Assembly (NCBI RefSeq): GCF_000003195.3
Contig: NC_012873.2
Coordinates: 66,969,615-67,033,614, forward strand
From: Sorghum bicolor
Lineage: Eukaryota > Streptophyta > Magnoliopsida > Poales > Poaceae
Direction of reading: 5' to 3'
Length of the DNA: 64,000 nucleotides
Shown here: one piece after another, positions 34,001-45,247 of the stretch
Position numbering within the stretch: the first letter of the stretch is position 1
Layout of the letters: every line of letters starts with the position of its first letter
Notes under the pieces: model-generated
What the model was told of the DNA's origin: nothing
The model's database searches: none
What the model saw: the letters and a program-made list of their open reading frames with translations, nothing else
Program-made: the position numbers and the translations under genes

Positions 34001-37000
34001 CATCCACGACAACTTTCTATATGTTCAGAACATAGTCCGGACAATGCAAAAGATGAAGCTGCCAATGTTGTTCCTCAAACTTGACATACACAAGGCTTTT
34101 GACACGGTCAGTTGGAGCTACCTCCTCGAGGTACTGCAGGCCTTAGGTTTCGGACCACGCTGGCGGGAGTGGGTTTCTATCCTTTTCCGCACGACATCAT
34201 CGAGAGCACTGCTAAATGGACAGCAGGGTCCAGCTTTTAGCCACAGGAGAGGGGTTCGGCAGGGTGACCCTTTATCCCCCATGCTGTTCATACTCGCTAT
34301 GGACCCTCTCCAACGCCTGCTAGACATGGCAACACAACAAGGCGTTCTTAGTGCTCTTCCTCTACCTACGACCAGGTGGAGAACCTCCATGTATGCTGAT
34401 GATGCGGCTATATTCACTAACCCGATCAAGGATGACTTGGACTCCATCACGATGATCCTACAGGAATTTGGCAATGTATCAGGCTTACACATAAACCTAC
34501 AGAAGAGCTCGGTACACCCAATCCAATGTCAGAACATCATTTTAGACCATGTGTTAGCCTCATTTGCAGGGACAAGAGAATCCTTTCCATGCCGCTAGTT
34601 AGGATTGCAGCTCCACACGAGATCCCTACAGAAGGTCCATGTGCAACCTCTCATTGAACGCATTGGGCAAAGGCTACCTGGATGGAAAGGTAGATTGCTC
34701 AATAGAGCGGGTAGACTTACTTTGGTCACCTCGGTGCTATCTTCAATGCCTACCTATCACCTCACAGTATTCCCACTGGCAGTATGGGCAAGAAAGAAAA
34801 TTGACAAAATCAGAAGATCTTTTCTTTGGAAAGGGGAGGAGAACGCTAATGGAGGAAATTGCCTGGTAAATTGGCCAACAGTGTGCATGCCAAAGGATTT
34901 GGGAGGTTTGGGGGTGCCGGATTTGGAAAGATTTGGAACAGCCTTGCGGCTACGTTGGTTGTGGCAGGAGTGGGTTCAGGACTCAAAACCTTGGGTAGGG
35001 ACAGAACTGCCGTGTAATGACAAAGACCGACTGCTCTTCAATGCCTCAACCACGATAACAATTGGAAATGGTGACAAGGCACGTTTCTGGCACCATACTT
35101 GGCTAGAGGGTGAAGCTCCAAGATTCCTAGCACCCCACCTTTTCGAGGTAGTGCGTTGTAAGAACAGGACGGTTCGCCAAGAGCTACAAAATGGTAACTG
35201 GATCCGATCCCTCAGGGCACGAATTACAACATCTGTACAGATACAGGAATTTGTTGCCCTTTGGATCAGGCTCCAGGATGTGCAGCTGATGCCCGATGTG
35301 CAAGATTCCATAGTTTGGAGATGGACAGCTGACGGTAACTACTCCACACGTTCAGCTTACAGGATACAGTTTCGAGGTTCGCATTGCAAGTTCCAGGCTG
35401 ATCTTATTTGGAGAGCAAGGGCAGAAAATAAATGCACAGTGCATGCCTGGATACTAATGCATGGCAAAATCCTCACAGCTGACAACCTTCAAAAGAGAGG
35501 GTGGCCACATCAAGACCATTGCATTTTGTGTAATGGACCTCTGGAGACAGGGCTGCATCTATCTCTGCTATGCCCCTTTGCTAGAGCCGTCTGGAGCCAG
35601 GTGTTAACCTGGGAAAACTTTGATGTGCAGCTGCCCCAACAAGATCCCATATGCCTCGCCGATTGGTGGGAGGAGGCGGCGACCAAGGTGCCAAAGCAAC
35701 AATGCAGAACATTTAATGGAGTGTTTATCTATGTTGTGTGGAACCTGTGGAAGGAAAGGAACAGGAGGATCTTTGAAAATGAGCACAAAACGTCAGCACA
35801 AGTTGCAGCATTGGTCAAGGAAGATATTGTTCAAAGGCGTAGGGCCATGTGTATTGTGGGGTAAAACAAACGTGTGAGTGGTACCTGTTTGTGTTTGGTC
35901 TTATGACCGGTGTTTTTGCCTGTTTGGCACTTTGGGTGCTTTTGTACATAAACCACTTTTCCTTCTTAATTGAGCGGCAGAGCTCCTGCCTTTACTTTCA
36001 AAAAACTATTCCTGCCTATGTTGGCCTTCTTCTATATCCACCTGAGTGAGCTTGAAGATGCTCACTAACATGGCAACTTGTATATGCTTCCCGCTGATGT
36101 TTCACCCAGTATAACTGCGACATATTTAATTTGAGTCTTTTGTTGTTATATTTGTTGATGCTATATTTGAGCCTATGTTCAATGCAGGAAACCTCTTCAT
36201 ATTGTGCACATCTGCAGTGAAATGTACCCAATAGCATCATCTGGATCATTATCAACCTATGTTGCTAGTTTATCTTGTGAGATTCAAAAAAAGGGTAACT
36301 TGGTGGAGGTGATACTACCCAAGTATGCAACCTCTCTTCACTAACCAAATCTTTGGTATATAATGCTTGATAGACTGTCTGGACACCTTAGGCTTTTATG
36401 TTGTAGTGGTCTGATTAATCATATAAATAGGGAAGTTTCTTTTGAGTTGATAATGTAAAAAATGTTGAACAATATAACATGCTTCTAAGCTTCCTTTTAG
36501 CTATTACAATGTAAGAGCAAAATCCTGAAATTTAAATATCCATGTCCCGATGAGACAATTTTTTTTTGCTCATTCTAGATGGATGCTCTAAACTGGACAT
36601 TCTTCTGAAAGCTTGAATTTGATCGTCAACTTTTAGTTTTGATGACAATCTATAGTTCTTAACTGTGTTGTTTATTCCATCAAAGACAGAACATCGAGAA
36701 AGAAAATCAAGGCAACACATCCCAAATGATTTGAGTTAATTTGCAAACTAAATAAGTTATGTTTTGCAGTATTGTCATATTGGTATATAGTCCTCAATTT
36801 TCTTATCTTCTCGTTCTTGCTCATATGTGTTACATTTGAAATTCATTGTTATCTTTAGTAATGTGGATTGTTTTGGCTTGTGCCACATTTACATCTTGCT
36901 TATTGCACACAAAGCTATCATGCTCATCGCATTGGTATGACACAAAATAGGTACACCAGCATAAACGTGGATGGAATTCATGGTCTAAGGAGAGCTGAGG

Positions 37001-40000
37001 CAGAGTATGAATCTTATTTTGGTGGTGTTTGGCATAAAAACAAAATATGGACTGGGTAAAGATACACTCCTAGTGTGCAAACAGATGTAACAGGCCCTAT
37101 TATCTCGCTCTTCTCTTATTTTAGCTGATGCTTCTGTATTTGTGTAGTTCTAGAGGCATTTCTCCTAACTTTGCTTCTTCTATGCAGTACATCAAGTGGT
37201 GTTGGTCTTGTACTTATAGAACCATCTCAGCTCTACTATTTCAGTCGTGATATGTTACATGGCTACCCTGATGACTTTGAGCGGTATGTAGGAGCATTAG
37301 ATTTAGATAGTGACATGACAAGTTTTTATGAATATAACATGCAGAAGAAACTGATGTTGAACTGACTATATTTTAGAGTAACTGTTAATAATGGTAGCAT
37401 TTTAGAATATTATATGTAGCTTTTTGTTGGAAGCGCTGCAAGCGCATGACATATAGATTATTTGTTCTTACTACATCTTTTTCAGATTTTCCTATTTTTC
37501 CCGTGCATCCCTGGATTATATTGTAAAATCTGGAAAGCGGCCAGACATTATACACATACATAACTGGGAAACTGCTATAGTGGCACCACTTTTCTGGGAT
37601 ATATTTGCTCACCAGGTCAGTTTTACTAAAGTATACGCTATGTTTTCTCAAATTTACTATGCTATTCAATGGTATGATAATGGTTTGCAGAATAGTCTTA
37701 TTTGTTCTTCATGTTAAATGGATGATAATACCTTCTGATAGGATTTTGTCCTAGTATCACCAGTGAATAATATCTCATTCTGTAAACAGAAGAGGAAATA
37801 TGTGCATCGTGTTTTCCCTTTTCAATACAAATAAATTTAAGTGCTCTATTAGATTGAAGGATCACTTCCCAGATTCATTACAGTATATGATCCACTATTC
37901 TCACTTAATCCATATATGCTCATTTCTCTCAACCTGGTCACATTACCTCTTCAAATAAACTCTGAATGTATTTTTTCCCACATGAACTGCCACAAGATTA
38001 ATTTCATTTTCAGTGGGAGTTTCATCTGGCACATTCTTGCATTTTACCATTATGCACCTGATGCGCCCGTCATAATTTTTCGTAAAAGGACTTTTTAAAT
38101 CTATTCTAGACATGATTACTGGTTTTTCTGTTATTTTTTAGACCTTCTGTTTTTCCTCCTGCAAGTTCTGAAATTTTCTTCTGATTTGTTAAGCATGTTC
38201 ACAAATGGGATTAGTCCCCTTTTCTAAAACAGATAAAAGGCCTCCAGCCTATTATGAGCAAACTTGAATCCATTTTAGCCAACTTAACCTTGTTTGGCAT
38301 TTCTGCTTGGCCCCAGTCACCCCCTTTTCCAAGGTGCATTTATTTTAATACTTATTGAAAAGTAATGTTCAGAGGTGTGCAGAGGAGACTGAATCAATGA
38401 CCTAAATGATAAAGTAAATTGGGTGTTAGGATAGCCCTGACTTTTGCATTCCCACTTAGATTCCAAATTGTGAGTTTACAGTTGTATAAAATATAACATT
38501 ACAAATGTATATGCTGAAATCAACATTGAGTCTTACTTTTGTACTTCAGTATTTCGTTATTGAAGTCCTGATGTGAAGTTTTGACTTGCAATTTTGTTAT
38601 ACATTCAGGGACTTGGGAACACTCGGATATTACTGACGTGCCAAGACTTGAATTCAGAAGTAAATATTCAGTATGATTTTTCCAGTCGTTAGTTGTTACA
38701 TGCACTATGACTACCATCAATATGCCTCAAGATGATGCAAACTTTTAACATTGATTCCACCTATCACTGTTTCTAATCATTGCAATATATTTTGCATATA
38801 ATTGAAACATTTTTTAGGGCTCAGTAGTATCTGTACCTGCATATACTAGACTACAAGTGGTTTCTTGTTTTTTCTAATTATTGTACATTTCATGCAACTG
38901 CTTCTAGTGCCTAGAGGAGCCAAATATATTGGAGATGTGTGGGCTCGATCCAAATAAGCTTCACCGCCCTGATCGTCTGCAGGATACAAATAAGACACAT
39001 CTTGTTAATATTCTTAAGGTAAATCATCTTAGAATTGTTTTATACGCTTTAATATATGTTAGATATTGAAGACGTGTACCTGAATTATTGTTATCTCTGC
39101 CAACATAAACATTTAGCACCCATGGCAATTCTGTTTCTTTCTGGGAAACATATTGTTCAACCATGTTTAGATTTTCGCTGAATACAAGTTTAAAATGCCA
39201 GATGGAAGTTAATTGTTTCAAATGGCTTTGATGTATCCTTAAACATATTTTTTTATTAACTTATGTATCATATCTTTCTATTAACTTATGTATGTGCAAC
39301 ATATCTTTAGCTGTAATATCTTTCTGCAACTTGTCTTTGGTCTGTTACTCTTTCTGGATACGTTGTATTCCCGTTAATGTTCTTAATGAAGATACTCTTT
39401 CTGCAACTTATGTATATGCAGGGGGGCATTGTTTATTCAAATAAAGTCATTTTGATGTCCTCAACAGATTCAAAAGATTCTCTTATTCATGGTTCAAGAC
39501 ATGGGCTGCAATCAACATTAACCACACATAAGTAAATTAGATTATTCTTTGTTTATCTTTCCATAATTTTTCTCCCATTGGGCCTAAGAAATTGCTTGTT
39601 GCAAGTGGCACTTGATTTGCTGAGATTTTCTGAGATGCTTTAAATCCTTTCTAGGGAGAAGATATCGGTTGCTTCTTACGGACTGGATGGTGAACTTTGG
39701 GATCCATCGAAAGACATTTTCCTTCCTCGAAGGTATTCTGCCAATGATATTGAGGGGAAGTCCATTTGCAGACAAGCACTTAGGCGACGACTTCGATTCA
39801 ACGGTGATTCATCCATTATAGTATGTACACTCTTGTTCTGCGAATACATACTTCTGTTTGTCTAGTTACTACATTGAGTGTAACATCAGGTAAGCGCCAT
39901 TTGTCAGGTAGGATGTATCTGTGATGATAATTCAGATATCCATAGTCTTAAAGAAGCAGTTCATGTTGCTCTGCGCAGGAATTCTCAGGTGTGTGGTATA

Positions 40001-41555
40001 CTACTTTGTTAGACACCTTCCTTGGGACTTAAACAGTTTATTTCTCTGCTAGTACAGTTGCAAGAGTTTATACTGTACAGGTCATCATCATGGAAAAGTT
40101 AGGGTCTGTCGTGAACTCAACTTTGCAAGCATTAAAGGGAGAGATATTGGTATCACTATTCCGTGTCTAACTTGTTTGGGCTTTCTACAATAATGGCACA
40201 TCATGTGTTTAATGCAATTTCATTTCTTTATCATTTGTTTGGTTTATCAAACAGGGAGACAAAATAGCATTCGTTGAGGCATACGATGAATCCCTAGCAC
40301 ATTTAATATATGCAGGATCTGATATCATTCTTTGCTCTTCCTTTGAAGATCCATCACTGCAAACAGCGGTATGTGAAACCAGTCTTCTTTTTTCGCGAAT
40401 TGTTTCAATACAATTATTAAACTAAGAGCAGTAAGCTGTATGTAAAAAATGGACCAACCTAGGAGTTAGACGGTTTTTCATTAGGAAGAAAATAAGTACC
40501 CAAATTTGAGTAGAAGAGGATTCGACCCTATTGTTGGGATGCATGACCACACCTCCCGCCCTAACATGCATGTGCACTTTTTTTTAAAAAAAAAAGTAAA
40601 ACAGTATTTTTAGTGCACCTATCCTTGTCCTTTGAAATAAAGGACCAACAAGTTTCATTTGCATACATTGATTTTATTCAGCATGCTGCTGTGTATATAA
40701 GTGTTTCAAATGGATCTTGCTGCTATACATTTGTTTGCATAGGTTCTGTCCATTTAGCAAACACCACAAATCACGGAGTTAATAAGGACATACAAAATAC
40801 AAAGCCTGTTGTGATTATTTTCCATCCCACTGCTGCGTCAATGTTAAGTCTCCTTGTGTGCAGATGAAGGCAATAAAGTATGGTTCTGTGCCGGTACAAT
40901 TAAACTTTCCCAGCGATGAATCAAGGTAAATACCAAAGACGCTTACTTGGCAATCCATCAGTTTGATATGATTTAGATGAAATGTTTTTTTGTGTCCAAA
41001 GTGAGTCGAAACTGCATGACTGACAGAAGCTTGAGTATGGACCAAAGTAGCATTTACATCAGTTGATTGACGGTTATGTTATGTATATAGCTTATGCTTT
41101 CCATTTGTATGTACATGTAACCAGGGAGTTGGAGGGGCATGGTTGCCCCAATACAGCAATGTCTCAGTACATCATCTCAACCTATGGAGATCTGTCTCTT
41201 TCTCAAACACTTGATGACTTTGTAAGTTTGCAATCTCAAGGGAGAATAGCTATCTTATCACGGACTGTTCATTGTGCACAATCAATTATCTGTTAATAGA
41301 TCAAATAATGTTCTGAACATCAGCATAGGTCAAAGTTGCAATCAAAAGGCCCAGGAAGCTGAATGCGTGGAACTATATTATTTTCTGAAGTTACTTGCTT
41401 CTTGAATTTAACATAATTTTCTTCCCAATGTGCAGAACAATGACCCTTCACATTGGGATCGGCAGATTAAGGATGGGATGGCTAGGGGTTCGTCATGGGA
41501 CATGAAGTGCTATAACCTTCATTGGGATGCTTATTCCTCTATAAGGAAGCTGTGA
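28060..41555 (+). CDS. SS5: Starch synthase V/SS5-like, degenerate GT5-GT1 protein, interrupted by a LINE in an intron
   Basis: Exons by eye: 28060-28229, 28348-28370, 28512-28552, 28611-28668, 28841-28954, 29175-29397, 36188-36322, 36951-37055, 37188-37283, 37486-37615, 38609-38659, 38908-39018, 39422-39531, 39655-39820, 39908-39988, 40081-40149, 40255-40368, 40864-40925, 41125-41221 and 41436-41555. The sum is 2076 nt, 691 residues, all in frame with GT-AG junctions. The first three exons and the weak donor after 28552 are tentative. The protein has an Arg/Ser/Pro-rich N-terminus like a plastid transit peptide, a short coiled coil (about 100-135), then a region aligning throughout with starch synthase IV from KPLHIVHI (211). 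Key sites are altered: the KxGGL substrate loop reads SSGSL (227-231), HCHDW reads HIHNW (345-349), FEPCGL reads FEDPSL (591-596), and the second KTGGL is absent. Known family role: SS5 promotes starch-granule initiation without normal synthase activity. Inference: this protein is non-catalytic or nearly so. Confidence 0.78.
29666..32287 (+). CDS. LINE ORF1: zinc-knuckle nucleic-acid-binding protein
   Basis: Open for 873 codons with a TAG stop. It contains two adjacent CX2CX4HX4C zinc knuckles (CFRCLAGGHRAAGC and CLRCLRIGHKAREC, about residues 164-195). A region resembling the plant LINE ORF1 DUF4283-like fold follows, then a long low-complexity C-terminal half. The role inferred from the family is binding of the element's RNA. 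The first ATG is used here; a second at 29771 (about residue 36) gives an otherwise identical product and could be the true start. The frame is intact, which suggests a recent insertion. Confidence 0.8.
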   Translation: MPSACFSTEDRRIEPAPRPRLWSVVVGSLDQLGETMAASSPAAPPKKAHFSFAPPKKVRFSFTPPSQPAAAGVIPRSVAPKSCLKSSGERRNTCSNGRAPSQADLDRPKHASVTPGHHSSTRLVTDEDGWSTVVRRRGGRSGGSAQADSWRPAAPAFLEFFRGKCFRCLAGGHRAAGCREPVHCLRCLRIGHKARECSGAVPHLARQASAAHKHPPGRGTPAPSALARPPPPDPVSFPPLQHREMPAPGHPTTRPSEISAVAAATQDMEEEWERLSSCTVVLCLCREVDVEPTTIEKELRVRFGIRRGDVKVTRHRPEDFLAVFEYPHHRDAAVALKCLRLGSLNIRIRPWRVLPYSDHRDLRHHVRLCLEGIPAHAWNASIAKRVVASACDMDYVEPQSLRRDDTKALCMWAWTYNPSDIPKVTWLTITGKAVQVHDGIGTPHGRRGLTFRVLVHLDILELPPDSHGRSETRDFTWNYGVVDGGRPLPDSKLRRCHQDEDDNTRRARRGNNHSSRTLLGWERSEKRHQQRVKSPDGRCWRNQRSSSPGPDDTQGQGHLNSLLPVHRASPLCVTDCVQPPTQTPSDHVHQGGSSMQTSAMETAQESPAQEVAPLANGAPRATPNAPSPSSSSRSHTREATLDNLHSIQRSNLSDNDSRSPPPISCLAPQFHSVAASSRLEASADFGQEQGDLVLPHTSSPATPRFSPCTGHNQGVPQVCSVQCRRFRPGCVYIRRHPRRQRTPQTVTSAQLALQNATATFISQVTQPTPAPLLQAPLQQPRPPRPTRRGIKISAQRRKSVRIATTSWPQGDAQAKARQVLMKKLGIMEEQNSMDDTLLNYFRLFSGPLSELVIKALTALCGLDGGAAASSSPA
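32304..35864 (+). pseudogene. LINE ORF2: endonuclease-reverse transcriptase with one in-frame stop
   Basis: The frame encodes an APE-type endonuclease (ILCWNVRGLN, CLQETK, GDFNLI, RIDRFFC, SDHTPLL; about 32340-33030). A reverse transcriptase follows (KAPGPDGF, FRPISLI, LKLDIHKAFD, GVRQGDPLSP and the catalytic YADD at 34392-34403), then a C-terminal zf-RVT segment (CILCNGPLETGLHLSLLCPF, about 35521-35580). A TAG at 34596-34598 splits the frame inside the conserved FPCR-x-LGL motif, where plant LINEs have a sense codon; the frame continues unshifted to 35864. There is no RNase H domain. The ATG at 32304 is 17 nt after the ORF1 stop. The frame is also open to an ATG at 32244, which would overlap ORF1. 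With the stop, the element is probably non-autonomous unless the stop is read through or is a sequence error. Confidence 0.88.
35865..36187 (+). other. LINE 3' region and remainder of the host intron
   Basis: 35865-36004 is the LINE 3' untranslated part, ending GAGCTCCTGCC...TTTCAAAAA, a grass L1 tail type. 36005-36020 is the right target duplication. 36021-36187 is original SS5 intron ending in a TGCAG acceptor. Confidence 0.75.
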
Positions 41556-42045
41556 ACTGGGCATGCTAGAGAAGCACACCCCAAATTAAGGGTACCATTT
41601 TTTTTTTGCATATAATTAGATTAACATTTAATTTCTTAGATGAACATTTAATCAAGCTAAAGGTCAGTAAATAAACAAATGGTATGTACAGCTGCTCTGG
41701 ATTTCACAATATTCTCCAATTTACTGTGGTAGTTAGTGTGCATTTTCTTGAGGAACAAACATGAACAGTGTCAGTGGACTTGACGCATATACACATCATT
41801 CTGAACAAACAAACAAGAGCAGCTAGTGATCCGTTTTAGAAAGGGTGAACAATATTTGTCGTCCCTTCTTATAAAATTACGGCAAAGCTTTTGCTGTCCC
41901 TTTGGGCTTTTTTTTTCCCCAACGGTGAATAATATTCAGTTCCTAGTTCTTGGCTCTTCATCATGTGTGCACCCTTTCGCTGTTGCATCCAAAAGAATCC
42001 ATACTTTGAATCAATCTGCTAAAATTATGGCCCAAATAATATTAC
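41556..42045. other. Tail-to-tail spacer between SS5 and the WAK gene
   Basis: About 490 bp separate the two stop codons, and the two genes converge here. Both 3' untranslated regions must lie in or beyond this space, so the transcripts may overlap. A T run at 41599-41608 and a second at 41909-41917 are present, but I assigned no poly(A) site. Confidence 0.5.
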
Positions 42046-44570
42046 CTACAAGCTGTAAGTATATGTGCTGCCCTCTTCAAGATCCAGGACATCTTGCTGT
42101 CTGATCATGGAAGGAAGATCCCGTTGTTCCATGGGAAGCAAGGTCTGCCTCTCTTCCAGATTGCCATCAGCCTGAGCCCACGGGTGCTGCTGGTATCTCC
42201 TCAGCTTCTCCAGCCTCTCAGCCGCCTCCTTCATCGTTGGCCGTTCCTCTCCACTCATGTTCAGGCATCGCATCACGAGGTGAGCAATTTCTTCAAGCAC
42301 CTCGGCTCTCATCTCGTTCCTCACTTGGCTGTCAAGAAGTTCTTCATGCCGGCCAGCCTTCATTGCCGTCATGAAGCATGACACTAGACTCCTGTCTTCC
42401 TCTGGGCCGTCGAAGTAGAGTGCCTTCTTCCTGGTCAGAAGCTCCAGCAGGACAACACCAAAGCTATACACGTCGCTCTTATCGGTTAGCTGGCATGTCA
42501 TAAGGTACTCAGGGTCAAGGTACCCACAAGTCCCCTGCACCAATGTCGCAATCTCGGCCTCATCAGCGGGTGCCAATTTTGACGCCCCGAAATCCGAAAC
42601 TTTTGCGGTGAGCTTGTCGTCGAGCAGAATGTTGGCCGTCTTGACGTCTCCATGGAGGATCGGCGGCGAGGCAGAGGAGTGCATGTACCCAAGCGCCTCC
42701 GCGGATTCCGCCGCAATCCGAAGACGGGTGTCAAGGGTTATATCAGCCTTGAGATCCTTATCGTGGATGTAATGGTAGAGAGTGCCGTTGGAGACGAACT
42801 CGTAGACCAGCATGGGCACTTCTACCTCGAGGCAGCAGCCGAGCAGCTTGACGACGTTCCTGTGGTTGATCTGGGAGAGGATGAGCATCTCCCTCGCGAA
42901 CTCCTTGGTCTGGGCCTCCTCCATCATCTTGGACCTCTTGATGGCCACCACCGTCTTGTCCTCGAGGACACCCCTGTAGACGACGCCGTGGCCGCCGCGG
43001 CCGAGGACACGGTCGGCGGCGAAGCTGTTGGTCGCCTTCTCCAGCTCCTCCTCGGAGAATATCTTGAACCCACCCGCTCCGGCGCCGGCACTGCTGTAGG
43101 AACGCATCTGCTGCTGCAGGATGACGCCCCCGTTCTGCTCGAAGAACCTCTGCTTCGTTCTGATGAGCTTCCTCTTCTGGAGCCCCAGGTAGAGCCAGAA
43201 GCACATGAACACTGACAGGAACACTCCGACGCTGACCCCTGAACATCATCGCTTATCAGTATCCCGGTAAGAATTGACGAAATTTCCAAGCATGGTAATC
43301 TATGGACGGGTCAGTCACAGGGTGATGTGTTTGTGTACCTGTAACCACTTTGAGAGCTAGCGTAAACTTGTCCTTGGGCCGACAACCGTTCTGCTGGTAG
43401 GCATCCCCATCGGTTCCCGGACGGCATTTGCAAGTGTAGTTTCCCGGCAGATTTGTGCAGTCTCCGTAGCATGGATACTTGTCTGGGCGACGGCACTCAT
43501 CGATGTCTGATCCGTTTGCAAATGCAATTTGGTTTCATCATTGGGCAAGGCGTAAAAAAGAAAAAGGCTATACTGATGCGCTCATATAAAAATAAAAATG
43601 CATGTTTACCTCTGCATCCGCCGTCGAGGTAGGGGTTCCCCTCGTATCCCTTGGAGCAATTGCAGCGGTAGCCGGCGCCGTTGGTGGAGGTGACGCAGTC
43701 ACTGTTCGCACTCCGGCACGCGTAGTCCGTCATGTTTCGCTTGGCGGCGCTGCAGTTGCCGGCGTTCCGGATGCCCCAGTCGAGCACGACGGGCACGTCG
43801 AAGTCGTCGGTCCGGTTGAGGAACACGCGGTCGCTGTAACTAAACCACTCGGTCTCGACTAGGAACACGTAGTGGCACGTGGTGACATTGGAGGCGAAGG
43901 CCGGGTCCCCCTGCCCCTGCTGGAAGTTGATCTGGTGCGGCTCGTAGAAGTAGACGGCCGGCGGTATAGCGCTCTGGCAGCAACCCACGCCGGTGCACGA
44001 CCCCTGCCCTGGAATGTTGTACTGCGACGGCCGGCACACGGACATGCAGCCGCTGACGTAGTAGCCTTTGTCGTCGACGAAGTAGCCAAGGTTGGGGCAG
44101 CCGATCGCGACGAGGCGGTTCTTGGCCGGGGAGAAGAAGAAGGGGCTGGCACCAGGGCTGCCGCCGAGGGACATGTAGGCACCCGGCCGCCCGCCGACGT
44201 ACCCCCCCGTGGAATTGAAGCATTCGCGCGTCGCGTTGAGGTACGCCCGAGCCTCGCCGTCGACGAGGGACAGGCCGGCGAGCTGGTGGTCGTAGCCGTA
44301 GACGGTAAGGCGGGGCGGGGAGCGGGAGTCGTCGCAGAGGAGCTGGAAGCCTCCGGTGCCGTCGTCGCGGTAGCACCCGGCGCCGATGCCGAATGGGTAG
44401 GGGATGGTAATGTTGCCGCAGCTGTCGCGGCAGCCCGGCCGCGCGACCCCCAGTGGAAGTGTCGCTGACGACGGTGGTGGCGGTGGCTGCCGCTGAGCTA
44501 ACGCCGCCGGCGCCAGCAGCACGACCAGTGCAGCAATGGCCTGCAAGCTTCTGCGTGGAGCGGTTGCCAT
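42046..44570 (-). CDS. Wall-associated receptor-like kinase (WAK), non-RD
   Basis: The three-exon model is 44570-43610, 43506-43339 and 43238-42046, giving 773 residues with GT-AG junctions. Order: signal peptide (residues 1-25), a galacturonan-binding GUB_WAK region (CRDSCGNITIPYPFGIGAGC, about 45-65), cysteine-rich extracellular part, an EGF-like repeat ending exon 1, a calcium-binding EGF repeat encoded by exon 2 (DIDEC start), a membrane helix (about 370-397), and a cytoplasmic kinase. In the kinase: Gly loop GRGGHGVV (from 456), lysine 477, HGDVKTAN (572-579), DFG (592-594), GTCGYLDPEY. The catalytic HRD is HGD, so this is a non-RD kinase, as in many grass WAKs. Family role: plasma-membrane receptors that contact pectin and signal in growth or defence. 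The start at 44570 was chosen because the signal peptide follows at once; an upstream in-frame ATG at 44618 adds 16 polar residues. Confidence 0.92.
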
Positions 44571-45247
44571 TTCTGAGGTCGTGCTTTCTGACAGACAGCG
44601 CCGGGCTTCTCTTTGCATATAACGTGTGCGAGATGAGATGCGCTACATTGCTTCTACTACCTGCCTTCTGCCTTCACGCGTAGTGTAGCGGGACACGTGC
44701 TTCCACAAGTGGATGGTCGGTTTGACTTGACCGGGCTGGGGAGCGCCGCAGCTTCGGGTAATCGGGTGTTGGATGGTCAGACGACTTGTGTACGCATGGC
44801 TGGTCCTCCTCGTGCTCTAGTTGATCGAGTAAACAATATGTGAATATGTGATGATTGTTGGAAATATATGTAGTACGCAATTTTACCACTTTTTTAAGGA
44901 ATATTGTGTCTACATATACACAATAATAAATGTTCTATAAACAAAGCATACAAGCAGGAACACTCGTGTTAATCGGAACGTAACCATGTAAATAATACTT
45001 GAAGCAATAGATACATAGCAAGTCTAGACGAAAGATACGCTGCGTATAATAAATAGTACTGTAAAAAAGAAAAGCTAGTGAGGAACTGAAGATTGATGCA
45101 AGTGTTATCGGTACCGCGCGCCATTCCATGGGGAGAGGATCTCCACCTGGAATTTGATTAATTTAAACAAAAGAAGTTTGCTAATAGAAGCAGAATCTTT
45201 AATTCTACAGTACGTTTAAGTTGAGGCAATCAATAGCTACAAATATA
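44571..45247 (-). promoter_or_regulatory. Upstream region of the WAK gene
   Basis: A TATA-like GTTATATGC lies on the minus strand at about 44615-44623, roughly 45 bp before the chosen start codon, which would give a very short leader. Beyond about 44820 the DNA is AT-rich and shows no gene. Confidence 0.35.

Larger units (their letters stand above)
29566..36004 (+). mobile_element. Full-length L1-type LINE inserted in an SS5 intron
   Basis: ACTATTCCTGCCTATG occurs at 29550-29565 and again at 36005-36020, exactly flanking the element: a 16-bp target-site duplication (one A is ambiguous with the tail). Between them lie a GC-rich leader, ORF1, ORF2, a short 3' region and a brief A-rich tail (TTTCAAAAA), in the same direction as the host gene. 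The element is about 6.44 kb. Removing it and one duplication copy would leave a host intron of about 335 bp between the SS5 exons ending at 29397 and starting at 36188, which supports a single clean insertion. Confidence 0.93.

Noticed and set aside
43602..44468. Plus-strand frames within the WAK gene
   Set aside because: Antisense shadows; WAK exon 1 is clearly on the minus strand.
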